This document shows, piece after piece, positions 1-7,920 of a stretch of 64,000 nt of DNA. Below the pieces are notes generated by a model that saw nothing but the letters and a program-made list of their open reading frames with translations, was not told where the DNA came from and did not search any database. Numbering within the stretch: position 1 is the stretch's first letter; the number at the start of each line of letters is the position of its first letter. The DNA is taken from positions 1,612,001-1,676,000 of the forward strand of contig NZ_CP007201.1 of assembly GCF_000568815.1 (NCBI RefSeq), given 5' to 3'. A program made the position numbers and the translations under genes. The stretch comes from Sulfurospirillum multivorans DSM 12446. GTDB taxonomy: Bacteria; Campylobacterota; Campylobacteria; Campylobacterales; Sulfurospirillaceae.

Positions 1-430
1 CCACACGCTCTTCTTCGCCTTTGAGACGAAGGGCATTACCTTTTTTAACATTGGGCGAGAGAACAATGTTGTGCTCATCGTACGAGAGGCAATCTTCAAA
101 AGGGATAATCGTATCCGCATCGCTTGGAACTTTCGCACCCGTCATGATTTTATAGCACTCATTGTTACTCAAACATGGCTCAACCACACTGCCTGCTAAA
201 ATCGTTGTTTTAATAGCAAGTTCACTCAAACCTTCTTGGTATTTGAAAGCAAACCCATCCAAGGCAGCGTTGTTGTAAGAGGGGAGATTTTTCTTACATA
301 TAATCTCACACGCAAGAGTACGACCCAGTGCTTCAAAGACACTGACCCACTCGTGATGGGGCTTTGTGCGAGCAAGATCTTCACTTAAACGCATCGCCTC
401 ATCAAAACTAACTACATGCTCATTGCCCAT
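1..430 (-). CDS. moeA: Molybdopterin molybdenumtransferase MoeA (N-terminal part)
   Basis: Inserts molybdate into adenylylated molybdopterin in the last step of molybdenum cofactor synthesis in the cytoplasm. Only the first 143 codons are present; the gene runs off the left edge. Reading from the ATG at 430 gives NAALDGFA, then IMTGAKVPSDADTIIPFE and a later RLKGEE, the usual order of MoeA signatures. The start lies 3 bp after the murA stop, so the two are probably cotranscribed, murA first. The family assignment is firm; whether this is the molybdenum or a tungsten-specific paralogue cannot be told. Confidence 0.9.
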   Translation of the reverse strand, partial: MGNEHVVSFDEAMRLSEDLARTKPHHEWVSVFEALGRTLACEIICKKNLPSYNNAALDGFAFKYQEGLSELAIKTTILAGSVVEPCLSNNECYKIMTGAKVPSDADTIIPFEDCLSYDEHNIVLSPNVKKGNALRLKGEEERV

Positions 431-433
431 GGT

Positions 434-1702
434 TTACTCCTCAAGCCTTTCGATGTGCGCACCGAGTTTGGAGAATTTACCTTCCAAATCTTCATACCCA
501 CGATCCAAGTGATAAATTCTGTGAATTTTTGTCGTTCCATCCGCCACGAGGGCTGCTAAAATAAGCGCCGAACTTGCGCGAAGATCGGTTGCCATGACAT
601 CAGCCGCATTCAGTTTTGCTTTGCCCTCAACGGTTGCACTGTGCCCTTTGAGTTTGATGTTCGCACCCATACGCGAAAGCTCACTGACGTGCATAAAGCG
701 GTTTTCAAACAGACGCTCATCGATGATGCTCGTTCCTTTTGCTTGGGTACACAGTGCCATAAATTGTGCTTGAAGATCGGTTGGAAAGCCTGGGTATTCG
801 GAAGTTTCAATATCAGAAGGGGTGATTTTCTCCGCAGGATGAAGGGTGAGCGTATCGTCTTTTTCATCGATCTTAAAGCCCATCTGTTCTAATTTTAAGA
901 TCACCGCATCGAGGTGTCGTGGATTGACGTTTTTAAGGGTAATTTTTGACTTTGTAATCGCTCCTGCGCACAAATACGTTCCCGCCTCAATACGATCAGG
1001 AATCACGCTAAAATCAGGAATATCCAAAAGTTTTCCACCACTACCTTGTATAATCAGCTTTGAAGAGCCAATGCCTTCGATGCTGACCCCAGCTTCGGCT
1101 AACACTTCGCACACTTGAACCACTTCGGGCTCTTTGGCGACGTTGACAAGTGTGGTCGTTCCATGCGCCAAGGCTGCTGCCATGATGATATTTTCACTGC
1201 CTGTTACGGTGACTTTATCAAAAATGATCGTAGCACCTTTGAGTCCTTTAGGCGCTTTGGCTAAAACATACCCTTGCTTGATCTCGATCTCCGCGCCCAT
1301 TTGTTCCAACGCTTTTAAGTGAAGATCAATCGGTCGCTGACCAATGGCGCAACCACCTGGTAATGAAACTTCGCAGTGTCCAAAACGTGCTAAAAGAGGT
1401 CCAAGCGTTAAGATGGAAGCGCGCATTTTACGCACGATGTCATAGTTTGCACACGCAGAATTGACCGTTGTGGCATTGACTTCTACCACATTTTTATCTT
1501 TACATGTAAAGCTTGCACCTAGGTTTGTCAGCAGTTGTAAAAGTGTTTTGACATCGGCAACTTGAGGCATATTTGAAATCGTAATCGTTCGTTTTGAGAG
1601 GAGGGTTAACGCTAAAAGGGGCAGTGCGGCATTTTTTGCTCCTGAAATCAGAACCGTTCCGCTAAGTTTTTGTTTCCCTTTGATCGCTAAATAATACATC
1701 AT
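434..1702 (-). CDS. murA: UDP-N-acetylglucosamine 1-carboxyvinyltransferase
   Basis: Transfers enolpyruvate from PEP to UDP-GlcNAc, the first committed step of peptidoglycan synthesis in the cytoplasm. The 422-residue length is normal. The substrate-binding [10 protein letters not shown] is at residues 21-30 and the catalytic cysteine, the target of fosfomycin in this family, is Cys118 in [10 protein letters not shown]. The protein begins MMYY, and either Met could be used. It is followed at 3 bp by moeA. A copy of the dispersed palindrome TTTACATGTAAA lies in frame at 1499-1510, where it encodes FTCK near residue 65. Confidence 0.97.
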   Translation of the reverse strand: MMYYLAIKGKQKLSGTVLISGAKNAALPLLALTLLSKRTITISNMPQVADVKTLLQLLTNLGASFTCKDKNVVEVNATTVNSACANYDIVRKMRASILTLGPLLARFGHCEVSLPGGCAIGQRPIDLHLKALEQMGAEIEIKQGYVLAKAPKGLKGATIIFDKVTVTGSENIIMAAALAHGTTTLVNVAKEPEVVQVCEVLAEAGVSIEGIGSSKLIIQGSGGKLLDIPDFSVIPDRIEAGTYLCAGAITKSKITLKNVNPRHLDAVILKLEQMGFKIDEKDDTLTLHPAEKITPSDIETSEYPGFPTDLQAQFMALCTQAKGTSIIDERLFENRFMHVSELSRMGANIKLKGHSATVEGKAKLNAADVMATDLRASSALILAALVADGTTKIHRIYHLDRGYEDLEGKFSKLGAHIERLEE

Positions 1703-1805
1703 TCGTCTGTTCCTTTTTAAATATTAAAGTATTGTAGTTAAAAAATGATTAAATTTTCTATGAATTTGGGTAGAATTTGGATTACTATGATTGTGAGGAA
1801 TTTGG

Positions 1806-3707
1806 ATGCTTTTAGAACAGTTTTTGCATGAAACGCGCTATCTTTCTATCGCTCACCTCTATTTTGACGAAGAAAAACTCACCATTTTGAGTCGCGCCAA
1901 AAAAGAACACACCTCATTTCAATCGTTTGATCTTGCAAAAGATCTTAAAACCATTCCGATGGCAGACATACTTTTTATCGAAATAGGCGAAAGCAGCAAA
2001 GACAAACTCAAACTTCTGGTCAGTCTTTTTGCCAAACATAAGCCAATTATTGCCTATATTTTCGCCGATGATGTGGAAAATAGACTTTTGCTTAAATTTG
2101 CACTGCACTTTGGCATTACCGATGTTTTGCCTCTGAAAAATGAAGAAAATCTCCTCTTTTCCATCTTCTCAAAAAATGCCAACAAACTTGATGACAAACT
2201 CTACACGTTCCAAAAAATTGAACTGGAAAAAAAGATAGAACACTTTTTCCCTTTTCTCGTCTTTCAAGGCGAAACGCTCACCTATGCTAACGCCAAAGCG
2301 AAAATGCTTTATGAGACCAATGATCTTACTGCCCTTCAAGCCAAACTAAACCGTGACGAAGAGCTCTGTGAAGCGCTCAAAGGAGATGAAGATGCGCAAG
2401 GAAGCATCGTCATCGAAACGGCTTCGGCTGACAAAGAGGTCTATCTGTGCATCATCAAATCGTTTCCGCAAAGTAGCGAAAAGATCGTGACACTCATCAA
2501 TTACGATCCTGAGAGTGAGACCAAAAATTGCTCGTCCATTTTAAACCGTTTTGATTTTGTCGACAAGCTCAAAGACCGTTTAGCACAACAAAGTGTGACA
2601 CAAGCGCCTATTTCATTGGTGTTTATTAACATCTCCAACCTTGACAAACTGAGCAAAACCTTCACGAGCACAACGCTTTATGACGCCTTTAAAAACTTGA
2701 TGCTCAAACTGTTTCAACTCAAAGAAGAGAACCAAGATGTCATCCAATGGAGCCCCAATCTCTATATTTTAATGGGAGAAGAGCGAAGTTTTGAACATGC
2801 ATGCGAGCAGACGAAACACCTACAGCAAGAGTTGATTCGAGCCACCATCAATGAAAAAATTACGCCAATTATTTTGACTTCTGCATTTCATGTGGAATCC
2901 GATGATCTTAATGTTGTCATCGACTATATCGAAAAGATCAATACCAAAACACTTCTGCCACACGACATTGAAAAGATCAAATATTTTGAGTTAGAGTACC
3001 TCGATAATGTCATCGAAGAGCAAGAGCAGATTGCGTACCTTATGCACAACTGTGTCAATAACAAAATTCCGATCAAACTGCTCAATATCTACAAAGGGCT
3101 TTGCATCAACACCATATCATTCATTCAGAAAATGGCGGAAGACAGCTATCAGATGAGTTGCGAAAACCTCCAAGGTTACGCGATGCAGATCGAAAAAGAG
3201 ACGGTTTTACAAGCGCCAAACTTCCCCAAAGACATCAAAGCAGAGGTCTCGTTGGTTGACATTAAACGCTCGTTTGTGGTTATTCGAAATCTCTCGTTTA
3301 TGCCAAGCAGTGCTAACAGTAGGCAACACACACGCGTTCAAACCAGCATCCGAACACCCGTGCTCATCAAATACGCCCAACGCTCATCCGCCCAAGGAGA
3401 CATTCTCGACATTTCGGTCACTTCGATTGCGATGAAAGTCGGCAAATCGTTCCGCGAAGAGGAGATGCTCAACCAAAAAGTCCGCCTCAATTTTTCCCTG
3501 CCCAACGAAGAGGGCGAAAATGGCTACGTCATTATGGACATTGAGGCAAAAGTTACCTACATTTCGCAAAAAGATGACGCCACAAAAATCGTCGTCTTGC
3601 TCGGGAACCTTCCAAAACCGTATGATGACTATTTGCTTCGTTACATGTATAACCGCCAAAAAGAGCTGATTTTTGAGATCAAAAAGGCAACTAAAGCATA
3701 TAATTGA
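1806..3707 (+). CDS. Receiver-like / degenerate GGDEF / PilZ domain protein
   Basis: 633 residues, no signal peptide or membrane segment seen. The N-terminal ~115 residues look like a receiver-type fold but lack a clear phospho-acceptor pattern. A PAS-like stretch follows (about 140-235), then a region (about 250-400) with the size and layout of GGDEF but no GGDEF motif. The C-terminus (about 520-625) is PilZ-like: RQHTR supplies the RxxxR arginines, while the second motif is DISVTS, where the usual (D/N)xSxxG glycine is absent. Likely a cytoplasmic c-di-GMP effector or relic signalling protein. It is divergent from murA, with a GAGGAA ribosome site before the ATG. Function is inferred from domains only. 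Confidence 0.6.
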   Translation: MLLEQFLHETRYLSIAHLYFDEEKLTILSRAKKEHTSFQSFDLAKDLKTIPMADILFIEIGESSKDKLKLLVSLFAKHKPIIAYIFADDVENRLLLKFALHFGITDVLPLKNEENLLFSIFSKNANKLDDKLYTFQKIELEKKIEHFFPFLVFQGETLTYANAKAKMLYETNDLTALQAKLNRDEELCEALKGDEDAQGSIVIETASADKEVYLCIIKSFPQSSEKIVTLINYDPESETKNCSSILNRFDFVDKLKDRLAQQSVTQAPISLVFINISNLDKLSKTFTSTTLYDAFKNLMLKLFQLKEENQDVIQWSPNLYILMGEERSFEHACEQTKHLQQELIRATINEKITPIILTSAFHVESDDLNVVIDYIEKINTKTLLPHDIEKIKYFELEYLDNVIEEQEQIAYLMHNCVNNKIPIKLLNIYKGLCINTISFIQKMAEDSYQMSCENLQGYAMQIEKETVLQAPNFPKDIKAEVSLVDIKRSFVVIRNLSFMPSSANSRQHTRVQTSIRTPVLIKYAQRSSAQGDILDISVTSIAMKVGKSFREEEMLNQKVRLNFSLPNEEGENGYVIMDIEAKVTYISQKDDATKIVVLLGNLPKPYDDYLLRYMYNRQKELIFEIKKATKAYN

Positions 3708-3723
3708 GCTTTACATGTAAACG

Positions 3724-3885
3724 TTAGTCGGTTTTTTTCTCGATGTATTTAGCCCCATCATTGACCTTTTCCTTGCTCCACTGAGCACCATCAGACGTGT
3801 CTTGTTTGACACCACGCCACGTCTCACAACCACTCGCCAGAAATGCCACAAACAGAAGCATTAGAAATAGTAAACTTTTTTTCAT
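3724..3885 (-). CDS. Small entericidin-like lipoprotein
   Basis: 53 codons. The product begins MKKSLLFLMLLFVAFLASGC, a lipoprotein signal with lipobox ASGC and the modified cysteine at residue 20. It continues ETWRGVKQDTSDG, close to the short pattern of the entericidin A/B family (CNTxRGxGxD). The mature peptide is about 34 residues, charged and probably anchored in the outer membrane. The stop lies only 16 bp from the stop of the convergent PilZ gene, and that gap is almost entirely one TTTACATGTAAA palindrome. Entericidin-type toxicity is not shown; the assignment rests on a short motif. Confidence 0.7.
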   Translation of the reverse strand: MKKSLLFLMLLFVAFLASGCETWRGVKQDTSDGAQWSKEKVNDGAKYIEKKTD

Positions 3886-3897
3886 TGTAAATCCTTT

Positions 3898-4113
3898 TTA
3901 CTTTTTAAGGAAAAGATAGATGCCAACCACAAAACTGATAGCACCAAAAATATAATAGGTCATGACTTTATCGGTATCGGCACCTGTCACAGCTTGGGTT
4001 ACTTGCGAACCAACAGAACCCGACATCTGAAATCCCCATACGGCAAAACCAATCCCTAGAACGACCAGAATAAGACCAATGATTTTGCTAGAAGAGCCAA
4101 AATTTGCTTGCAT
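3898..4113 (-). CDS. DUF3185 small membrane protein
   Basis: 71 residues with two hydrophobic segments (about 10-27 and 52-69) separated by a short linker containing GSVGSQVTQAVTGADTDK. This resembles the DUF3185 family of small inner-membrane proteins: GxxAxxWGF, then a G-x-Q loop, then a second helix. The role of that family is unknown to me. It lies 12 bp upstream of the small lipoprotein on the same strand, so the two could be one envelope-related unit. The ATG at 4113 has GGAG upstream on the minus strand. Confidence 0.7.
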   Translation of the reverse strand: MQANFGSSSKIIGLILVVLGIGFAVWGFQMSGSVGSQVTQAVTGADTDKVMTYYIFGAISFVVGIYLFLKK

Positions 4114-4316
4114 AGTAAACTCCTGTATTTAAAGAAACTGAAATGATGTACATTGCAGTTAACTACACTATACATCAATATTTCTTGTTTGATGTCGTAA
4201 GATTTAGATTTTAAAATAGCTTTATTTATCCTTTGTTTTATTTCCTGTTGAACCATTAAAATGAGTTAATTTTTTGAGGTAGAAGTTGAGTTTTTTACAG
4301 TATAGAAGTTTCTAAA

Positions 4317-4352
4317 AGCGTTAGAATCAGGTGTATTACCTTTTCTAACGCT
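4317..4352 (-). terminator. Intrinsic terminator of the NifX/ATPase operon
   Basis: AGCGTTAGAA (4317-4326) pairs with TTCTAACGCT (4343-4352), and the intervening bases add a nested AGGT/ACCT stem around GTATT. On the minus strand the hairpin is followed by TTTT. It begins 28 bp after the stop of the last gene of the operon. Confidence 0.75.
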
Positions 4353-4379
4353 AAATCTTCCAAAAGAGCAGGGTGATTT

Positions 4380-4748
4380 TTAATGTTTATGGTTACAGCT
4401 GTGGTTAGGGTCTATTTTGGCCGTTTTACCTGCTAAAAAATCATGAAGAGAATCTTCAAGGTTTTCATTTTTGTCATCAAAAAAGACATCAATATTGGCA
4501 GCCAAAAACTTTTTCAAAGGCTCGCCACCTATGCCTGAAACAACCAGTTTATCGGCACCTAAAGATTGTATGTTTGCAACTGCATCCGCACATCCTCCTG
4601 TAACATGTCCTGGATTTTTGTGAACACTTACCTCTTTAACCATGCCATCTTCTACATTCACAAGGGTGTAAAAATTGGCTCTACCAAAGTGAGCACCGCG
4701 TTTTGCTTTCAGTCCGTCTTCTTTCATGGTTGGAAATACTATCATCAT
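4380..4748 (-). CDS. NifX/NafY-type dinitrogenase iron-molybdenum cofactor domain protein
   Basis: 122 residues of a single RNase H-like NifX/NifB C-terminal domain, a family that binds and carries Fe-Mo or Mo-Cu clusters. It shows MKEDGLKAKRGAHFGRANFY, VKEVSVHKNPGHV and the GGCADAV / GADKLVVSGIGGEPLKKF pattern. The C-terminus ends DPNHSCNHKH, a cysteine/histidine tail that could bind metal. It is the last gene of a co-directional set with two Fe-S ATPases and a second NifX-like protein. No nitrogenase genes are visible, so a role outside nitrogen fixation is more likely. Confidence 0.8.
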   Translation of the reverse strand: MMIVFPTMKEDGLKAKRGAHFGRANFYTLVNVEDGMVKEVSVHKNPGHVTGGCADAVANIQSLGADKLVVSGIGGEPLKKFLAANIDVFFDDKNENLEDSLHDFLAGKTAKIDPNHSCNHKH

Positions 4749-4895
4749 AACGTATCCTTTATATCTATTATTTGAGTTTTTGCAAAACTCTGAACACGCC
4801 TTTAAAGCTTTGCTTTAAAGGCTACACTAACGCTGTGTTTTCCTCGGCGGAAAGCCCACGCACCTTTGGTACTTTTACATTTTGCCACACTCTTT
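4749..4895 (-). other. Hairpin-rich spacer inside the NifX operon
   Basis: The two NifX-like genes are separated by 147 bp, whereas all other gaps in this operon are below 30 bp. The spacer holds a perfect 11-bp hairpin with a TTT loop at 4798-4822 and a 7-bp stem around GAGTTTT/AAAACTC near 4774-4790. A CACACT/AGTGTG stem at 4886-4903 overlaps the end of the upstream gene. None has a strong T-run. It could be an mRNA processing or attenuation site, or a small dispersed repeat; I cannot decide. Confidence 0.4.
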
Positions 4896-5243
4896 TTAGT
4901 GTGAACTCAATTTCTCAAGCCTATTTTCTTGATAAGCTTTATACGCATTACTAACCGTTAACTCACCAGCACCTACAAATATCGTTGTTCCCATCTTCTC
5001 AAGTACGGCAAGTGCATTAGCACCAGGTCCATTACCCGTGATAATTACATCTGCTTTCAAATCAGCCATTGCTTGAGCCATTTTGGGACCTGCTCCGTGC
5101 TCTTGATTTGCAATGTCCGCGTTATTATGAATAGTGATACCACCACTTTGCTCATCGTACATGACAACATATTCAGCACGCCCAAATCGTGCTTCCATCA
5201 TAGAATCCCATGAGGGCTCTTTGGTTGTAAAGGCTAGTGTCAT
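4896..5243 (-). CDS. NifX-like dinitrogenase iron-molybdenum cofactor domain protein
   Basis: 115 residues, one NifX/NifB-C fold. Visible features are MMEARFGRAEYVVMYDEQSG, HGAGPKMAQAMADLKADVII and TGNGPGANALAVLEK, matching the GRA and glycine-rich turns of the family. The start is 1 bp from the stop of the upstream Fe-S ATPase, indicating translational coupling. It differs strongly from the second NifX-like protein at 4380-4748, so the two are old paralogues. A metal-cluster carrier or scaffold working with the two ATPases is the natural inference. Confidence 0.8.
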   Translation of the reverse strand: MTLAFTTKEPSWDSMMEARFGRAEYVVMYDEQSGGITIHNNADIANQEHGAGPKMAQAMADLKADVIITGNGPGANALAVLEKMGTTIFVGAGELTVSNAYKAYQENRLEKLSSH

Positions 5244-6122
5244 TTAAACTCCTAATGTTTGTTTAATGGTTTCAAAACTCTCTTCAAGTAATCTTTTTAG
5301 TTCAGGATCGCTGTATTCACTCACCGTTTGACCCTGAATCATAGCGTGAGAAAACGCTTTCGTATAAGGAATATTCTTTACATGTAAAATAGCCTCTTCC
5401 TCTAAAAACTCCTCTATTTGGGCGCAAACCGTTGCATTAAGGTCGGATTTATTGATGATGCAACCCGCTTTTATGCGAAATCGTTTGACCACTTCATAGA
5501 CTCTTTTTAAATCATGAAGCCCTGAGAGTGTTGGCTCGGTTACCAGCAAAACAAAGTTCGCACCACTCAAAGAAGAGACCACAGGACAGCCTATACCAGG
5601 GGAGCCATCTACAATCATGAGTGATTTATGCTGAGCAAGCGCCATCGCTTTTCCCTCTTTTTTCACTTTGGCAACCAACTTGCCAGAATTTTCAGCCCCA
5701 ATGCTGAGTTTTGCATGCACCATGTCACTGCCGTATTTTGTCTTTGACGTGTACCACGCTCCCACAAGGCGCTCACGCATCTCAATGGCACTGGGTCGGC
5801 AAACCCTGGCACAGTAACCGCATCCCTCGCATAAAAGCTCATCAATAACATAATGTCCCTCTTTAAAGCCAATCGCATCAAAACGACACACATCCGCACA
5901 TCGTCCGCAATTTCGGCATAACATTTCATCAATCTTCGCAACTTGCCCACTGTAAAAATCTTCTTTGTGTGCAAAATCAGGTTGCAATAAAAGGTGCATA
6001 TCCGCCGCATCCACATCACAATCCACAACAACACATGACTGCTGTGCTAAGCTCGCAAGTGCTGCGGTAATAGACGTTTTGCCTGTTCCGCCTTTTCCTG
6101 AGATAACCACAATCTCTTTCAT
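5244..6122 (-). CDS. MinD/Mrp-type ATPase with 2[4Fe-4S] ferredoxin insert (second)
   Basis: 292 residues. The deviant Walker A is GKGGTGKTS (9-17), with the signature lysine after the first glycine. A ferredoxin-like insertion has CxxCxxCxxxC twice (Cys69/72/75/79 and 98/101/104/108), which should hold two [4Fe-4S] clusters. A later VDGSPGIGCPVV carries the switch/Walker B region. This architecture is common in sulfate reducers and methanogens beside NifX-like proteins and is thought to serve metal-cluster assembly or insertion. Its ATG overlaps the stop of the preceding ATPase. In-frame palindrome at 5377-5388 (LHVK). Confidence 0.88.
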   Translation of the reverse strand: MKEIVVISGKGGTGKTSITAALASLAQQSCVVVDCDVDAADMHLLLQPDFAHKEDFYSGQVAKIDEMLCRNCGRCADVCRFDAIGFKEGHYVIDELLCEGCGYCARVCRPSAIEMRERLVGAWYTSKTKYGSDMVHAKLSIGAENSGKLVAKVKKEGKAMALAQHKSLMIVDGSPGIGCPVVSSLSGANFVLLVTEPTLSGLHDLKRVYEVVKRFRIKAGCIINKSDLNATVCAQIEEFLEEEAILHVKNIPYTKAFSHAMIQGQTVSEYSDPELKRLLEESFETIKQTLGV

Positions 6123-6988
6123 TGCACCACCTCTTCTTGTGAAAGTGTTTTGATAAAAGTGGCAATTTCTTCCAAAGCTTGTTTAAAAGAATCAACCTCT
6201 GGATAAATCAATTTTCCCGCAGAATAACATTGCGCAATTTCAAGCAAATGCGGAATTTTAGCAAGGATAGCAATATTTTCGTTTTGACAATACGTCTCCA
6301 CAGCATCATCACCCATGCCATAACGGTTGATAACCACGCCAAATTTTTTACCCAACGCTCGTGTTGTTTCAACCGCAAGGGTTAAATCGTGCAAACCAAA
6401 AGGGGTAGGTTCGGTCACTAAAATCACAAAATCCGCATCTTTAATGGACTCAATGACAGGGCACGATGTACCTGGAGGCGAATCATACAATGTAATAGTC
6501 TCATCATAAAAATGCTTTTCAACATATTTTTTTGTCTGTGCGATTAACGATACAGCTTGTTCTTCGCCTATGTTTAAACGACCTTCCACAAACTCTATGG
6601 GGTGTGCTAAAAAGTGGCTTAATTCTCCCATCTTTTGAGCTTCCATAGGAAGTGAGTGGGTCGGGCATAACTCAGAACACGCATAACAGCTATGGCATAA
6701 ATTGGGAAAAATCAAAATTTCATTGCCAAGGCAAATGAGCGCATGAAAATTACACAGCTCAACACACTCGTTGCACAGCGTACACGAACCGCTTTCCCAA
6801 CGAGGAATCATCTTCATTTTATCTTCCTTCCTCAAGAGTTCGCTCTTGAGAAAAAGATGGGAATTGGGCTCTTCGACATCTAAATCAACCAGTACAACCG
6901 ATTCGCTTTCGCCTAAAAACATGGCAAGATTGGTGGAAAGGGTTGTTTTACCCGTTCCACCTTTGCCACTTGCAATGGCTATTTTCAT
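6119..6988 (-). CDS. MinD/Mrp-type ATPase with 2[4Fe-4S] ferredoxin insert (first)
   Basis: 289 residues with the same plan as its neighbour: Walker A GKGGTGKTT at residues 8-16 and paired CxxCxxCxxxC motifs at Cys69/72/75/79 and 98/101/104/108, exactly the same spacing. YDSPPGTSCPVIES follows near residue 165. The similarity is in architecture rather than sequence, so this is an old pair that may act as a heterodimer. The gene overlaps the zinc-ribbon gene upstream and the second ATPase downstream by 4 bp each (ATGA), so the three are translationally coupled. Confidence 0.88.
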   Translation of the reverse strand: MKIAIASGKGGTGKTTLSTNLAMFLGESESVVLVDLDVEEPNSHLFLKSELLRKEDKMKMIPRWESGSCTLCNECVELCNFHALICLGNEILIFPNLCHSCYACSELCPTHSLPMEAQKMGELSHFLAHPIEFVEGRLNIGEEQAVSLIAQTKKYVEKHFYDETITLYDSPPGTSCPVIESIKDADFVILVTEPTPFGLHDLTLAVETTRALGKKFGVVINRYGMGDDAVETYCQNENIAILAKIPHLLEIAQCYSAGKLIYPEVDSFKQALEEIATFIKTLSQEEVVQ

Positions 6989-7242
6989 GCTTGAATGACA
7001 CTTTCTTTAGCGTGTAAAAGTTCTTCTCTTACCAGTGTGTGCCCACATGATGGGCATTTTTGCGTGGTGCATTTAACCCCTCGTTCATGAGCAATTTTTG
7101 CGCCGCATTTGGAGCAGACACAAAAACCTCCCTCTCCAAATGCACCACCATGGTTACGTCCACCATGATTGCCATTGCCATTCATACCTCTTCTATTTCC
7201 ATTACCGTTACCGCATTGGTTACGATTTGTTTTTCCGAACAT
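6985..7242 (-). CDS. Gly/Asn-rich zinc-ribbon protein
   Basis: 85 residues. The first 40 are a low-complexity Asn/Gly/Arg stretch; the rest holds two CxxC pairs, CSKCGAK and CPSCGH, forming a rubredoxin-like zinc ribbon. Small proteins of this layout occur with NifX/NifB-like and Fe-S ATPase genes, where a metal-handling role is assumed. It sits between the DUF134 regulator and the first ATPase and overlaps the ATPase start. No enzymatic motif is present. Confidence 0.65.
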   Translation of the reverse strand: MFGKTNRNQCGNGNGNRRGMNGNGNHGGRNHGGAFGEGGFCVCSKCGAKIAHERGVKCTTQKCPSCGHTLVREELLHAKESVIQA

Positions 7243-7267
7243 TGTAAACTCCTATTTTTTTTAAACG

Positions 7268-7723
7268 TTAGCATTCATTTTTACGTGCTTTTTTATGACA
7301 ACATCTTCCATGCCCAAAGCCTTTTGCAAAATCAACTAAGTGCTCAGAATGACACAGAGGACACTTCTCTTTCTCTTCGTGAATTGTTGATTTAAAAAAA
7401 TGGTGACAATCAAGACATTGATACATATTTTCTTTAAAATGAATACTTCCACCATCAATCATGAGTTTTAACCCATCGATTAACATTGAAGCCAATTTTT
7501 TACGCGCACGCTCTACCAGTCGTGTAAACGTAGAGCGTGAAATTCCCATCGCCTCAGCCGCTTGCTCATGCTCAAGACCTTCATAATCAGCCAATCGAAT
7601 AGCCTCATATTCGTCAAGCTCCAATATCACCGTTTCTAACTTCATACCACCAATGCCTGCAGGTTTAAAGGTGGTAAACAAAGGAGGGTGACTCACTAAA
7701 CGCTCTTTTGGATTTCTAGCCAT
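7268..7723 (-). CDS. DUF134 family helix-turn-helix regulator
   Basis: 151 residues from the ATG at 7723. A longer open frame to 7756 exists, but it would begin inside the -10 box of the promoter at 7755-7784, so MARNPKER is preferred, with AGGATG upstream. The HTH is sigma-factor-like (DEYEAIRLADYEGLEHEQAA, then MGISRSTFTRLVERARKK). A C-terminal CxxC zinc knuckle pair (CLDC, CPLC) and a Cys/His-rich end (GRCCHKKARKNEC) follow. DUF134 genes are typically beside Fe-S ATPases and NifX-like genes. First gene of the operon, probably autoregulatory. Confidence 0.85.
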   Translation of the reverse strand: MARNPKERLVSHPPLFTTFKPAGIGGMKLETVILELDEYEAIRLADYEGLEHEQAAEAMGISRSTFTRLVERARKKLASMLIDGLKLMIDGGSIHFKENMYQCLDCHHFFKSTIHEEKEKCPLCHSEHLVDFAKGFGHGRCCHKKARKNEC

Positions 7724-7754
7724 TGAACATCCTGTTTTCTTATAAGATGCAAAC

Positions 7755-7784
7755 ATTATAATACACTTATGTGCATAATGTCAA
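7755..7784 (-). promoter_or_regulatory. Near-consensus sigma-70 promoter with an operator in the spacer
   Basis: On the minus strand TTGACA (7784-7779) and TATAAT (7760-7755) are separated by 18 bp. The spacer contains TTATG-CA-CATAA (7767-7778), an inverted repeat placed where a repressor would block RNA polymerase. The predicted start site is near 7748, leaving a short leader before the DUF134 start at 7723. The match to consensus is seen directly; the operator role is inference. Confidence 0.7.
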
Positions 7785-7920
7785 GACATTGCTCAAAATA
7801 TTTTAGGGAATAAAAGAGAGAAAAATTGTTTTACATGTAAAGATTATTATTGACATATGTTCATATTAAAAGATGGTACAATGTGATAGAATAAACAAAA
7901 GAAGAAAGGGAAAATCCCTT

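Noticed and set aside
4772-4954. Plus-strand 60-residue open frame opposite the NifX spacer
   Set aside because: No ribosome site, overlaps the end of a well-supported gene, and the product has no domain-like features.
4380-5243. Nitrogen fixation locus
   Set aside because: NifX-fold proteins occur without nifHDK or nifB radical-SAM genes, so the fold is used for something else.
5244-6988. Recent tandem duplication of the ATPase gene
   Set aside because: The two proteins share motif spacing but differ widely in sequence.
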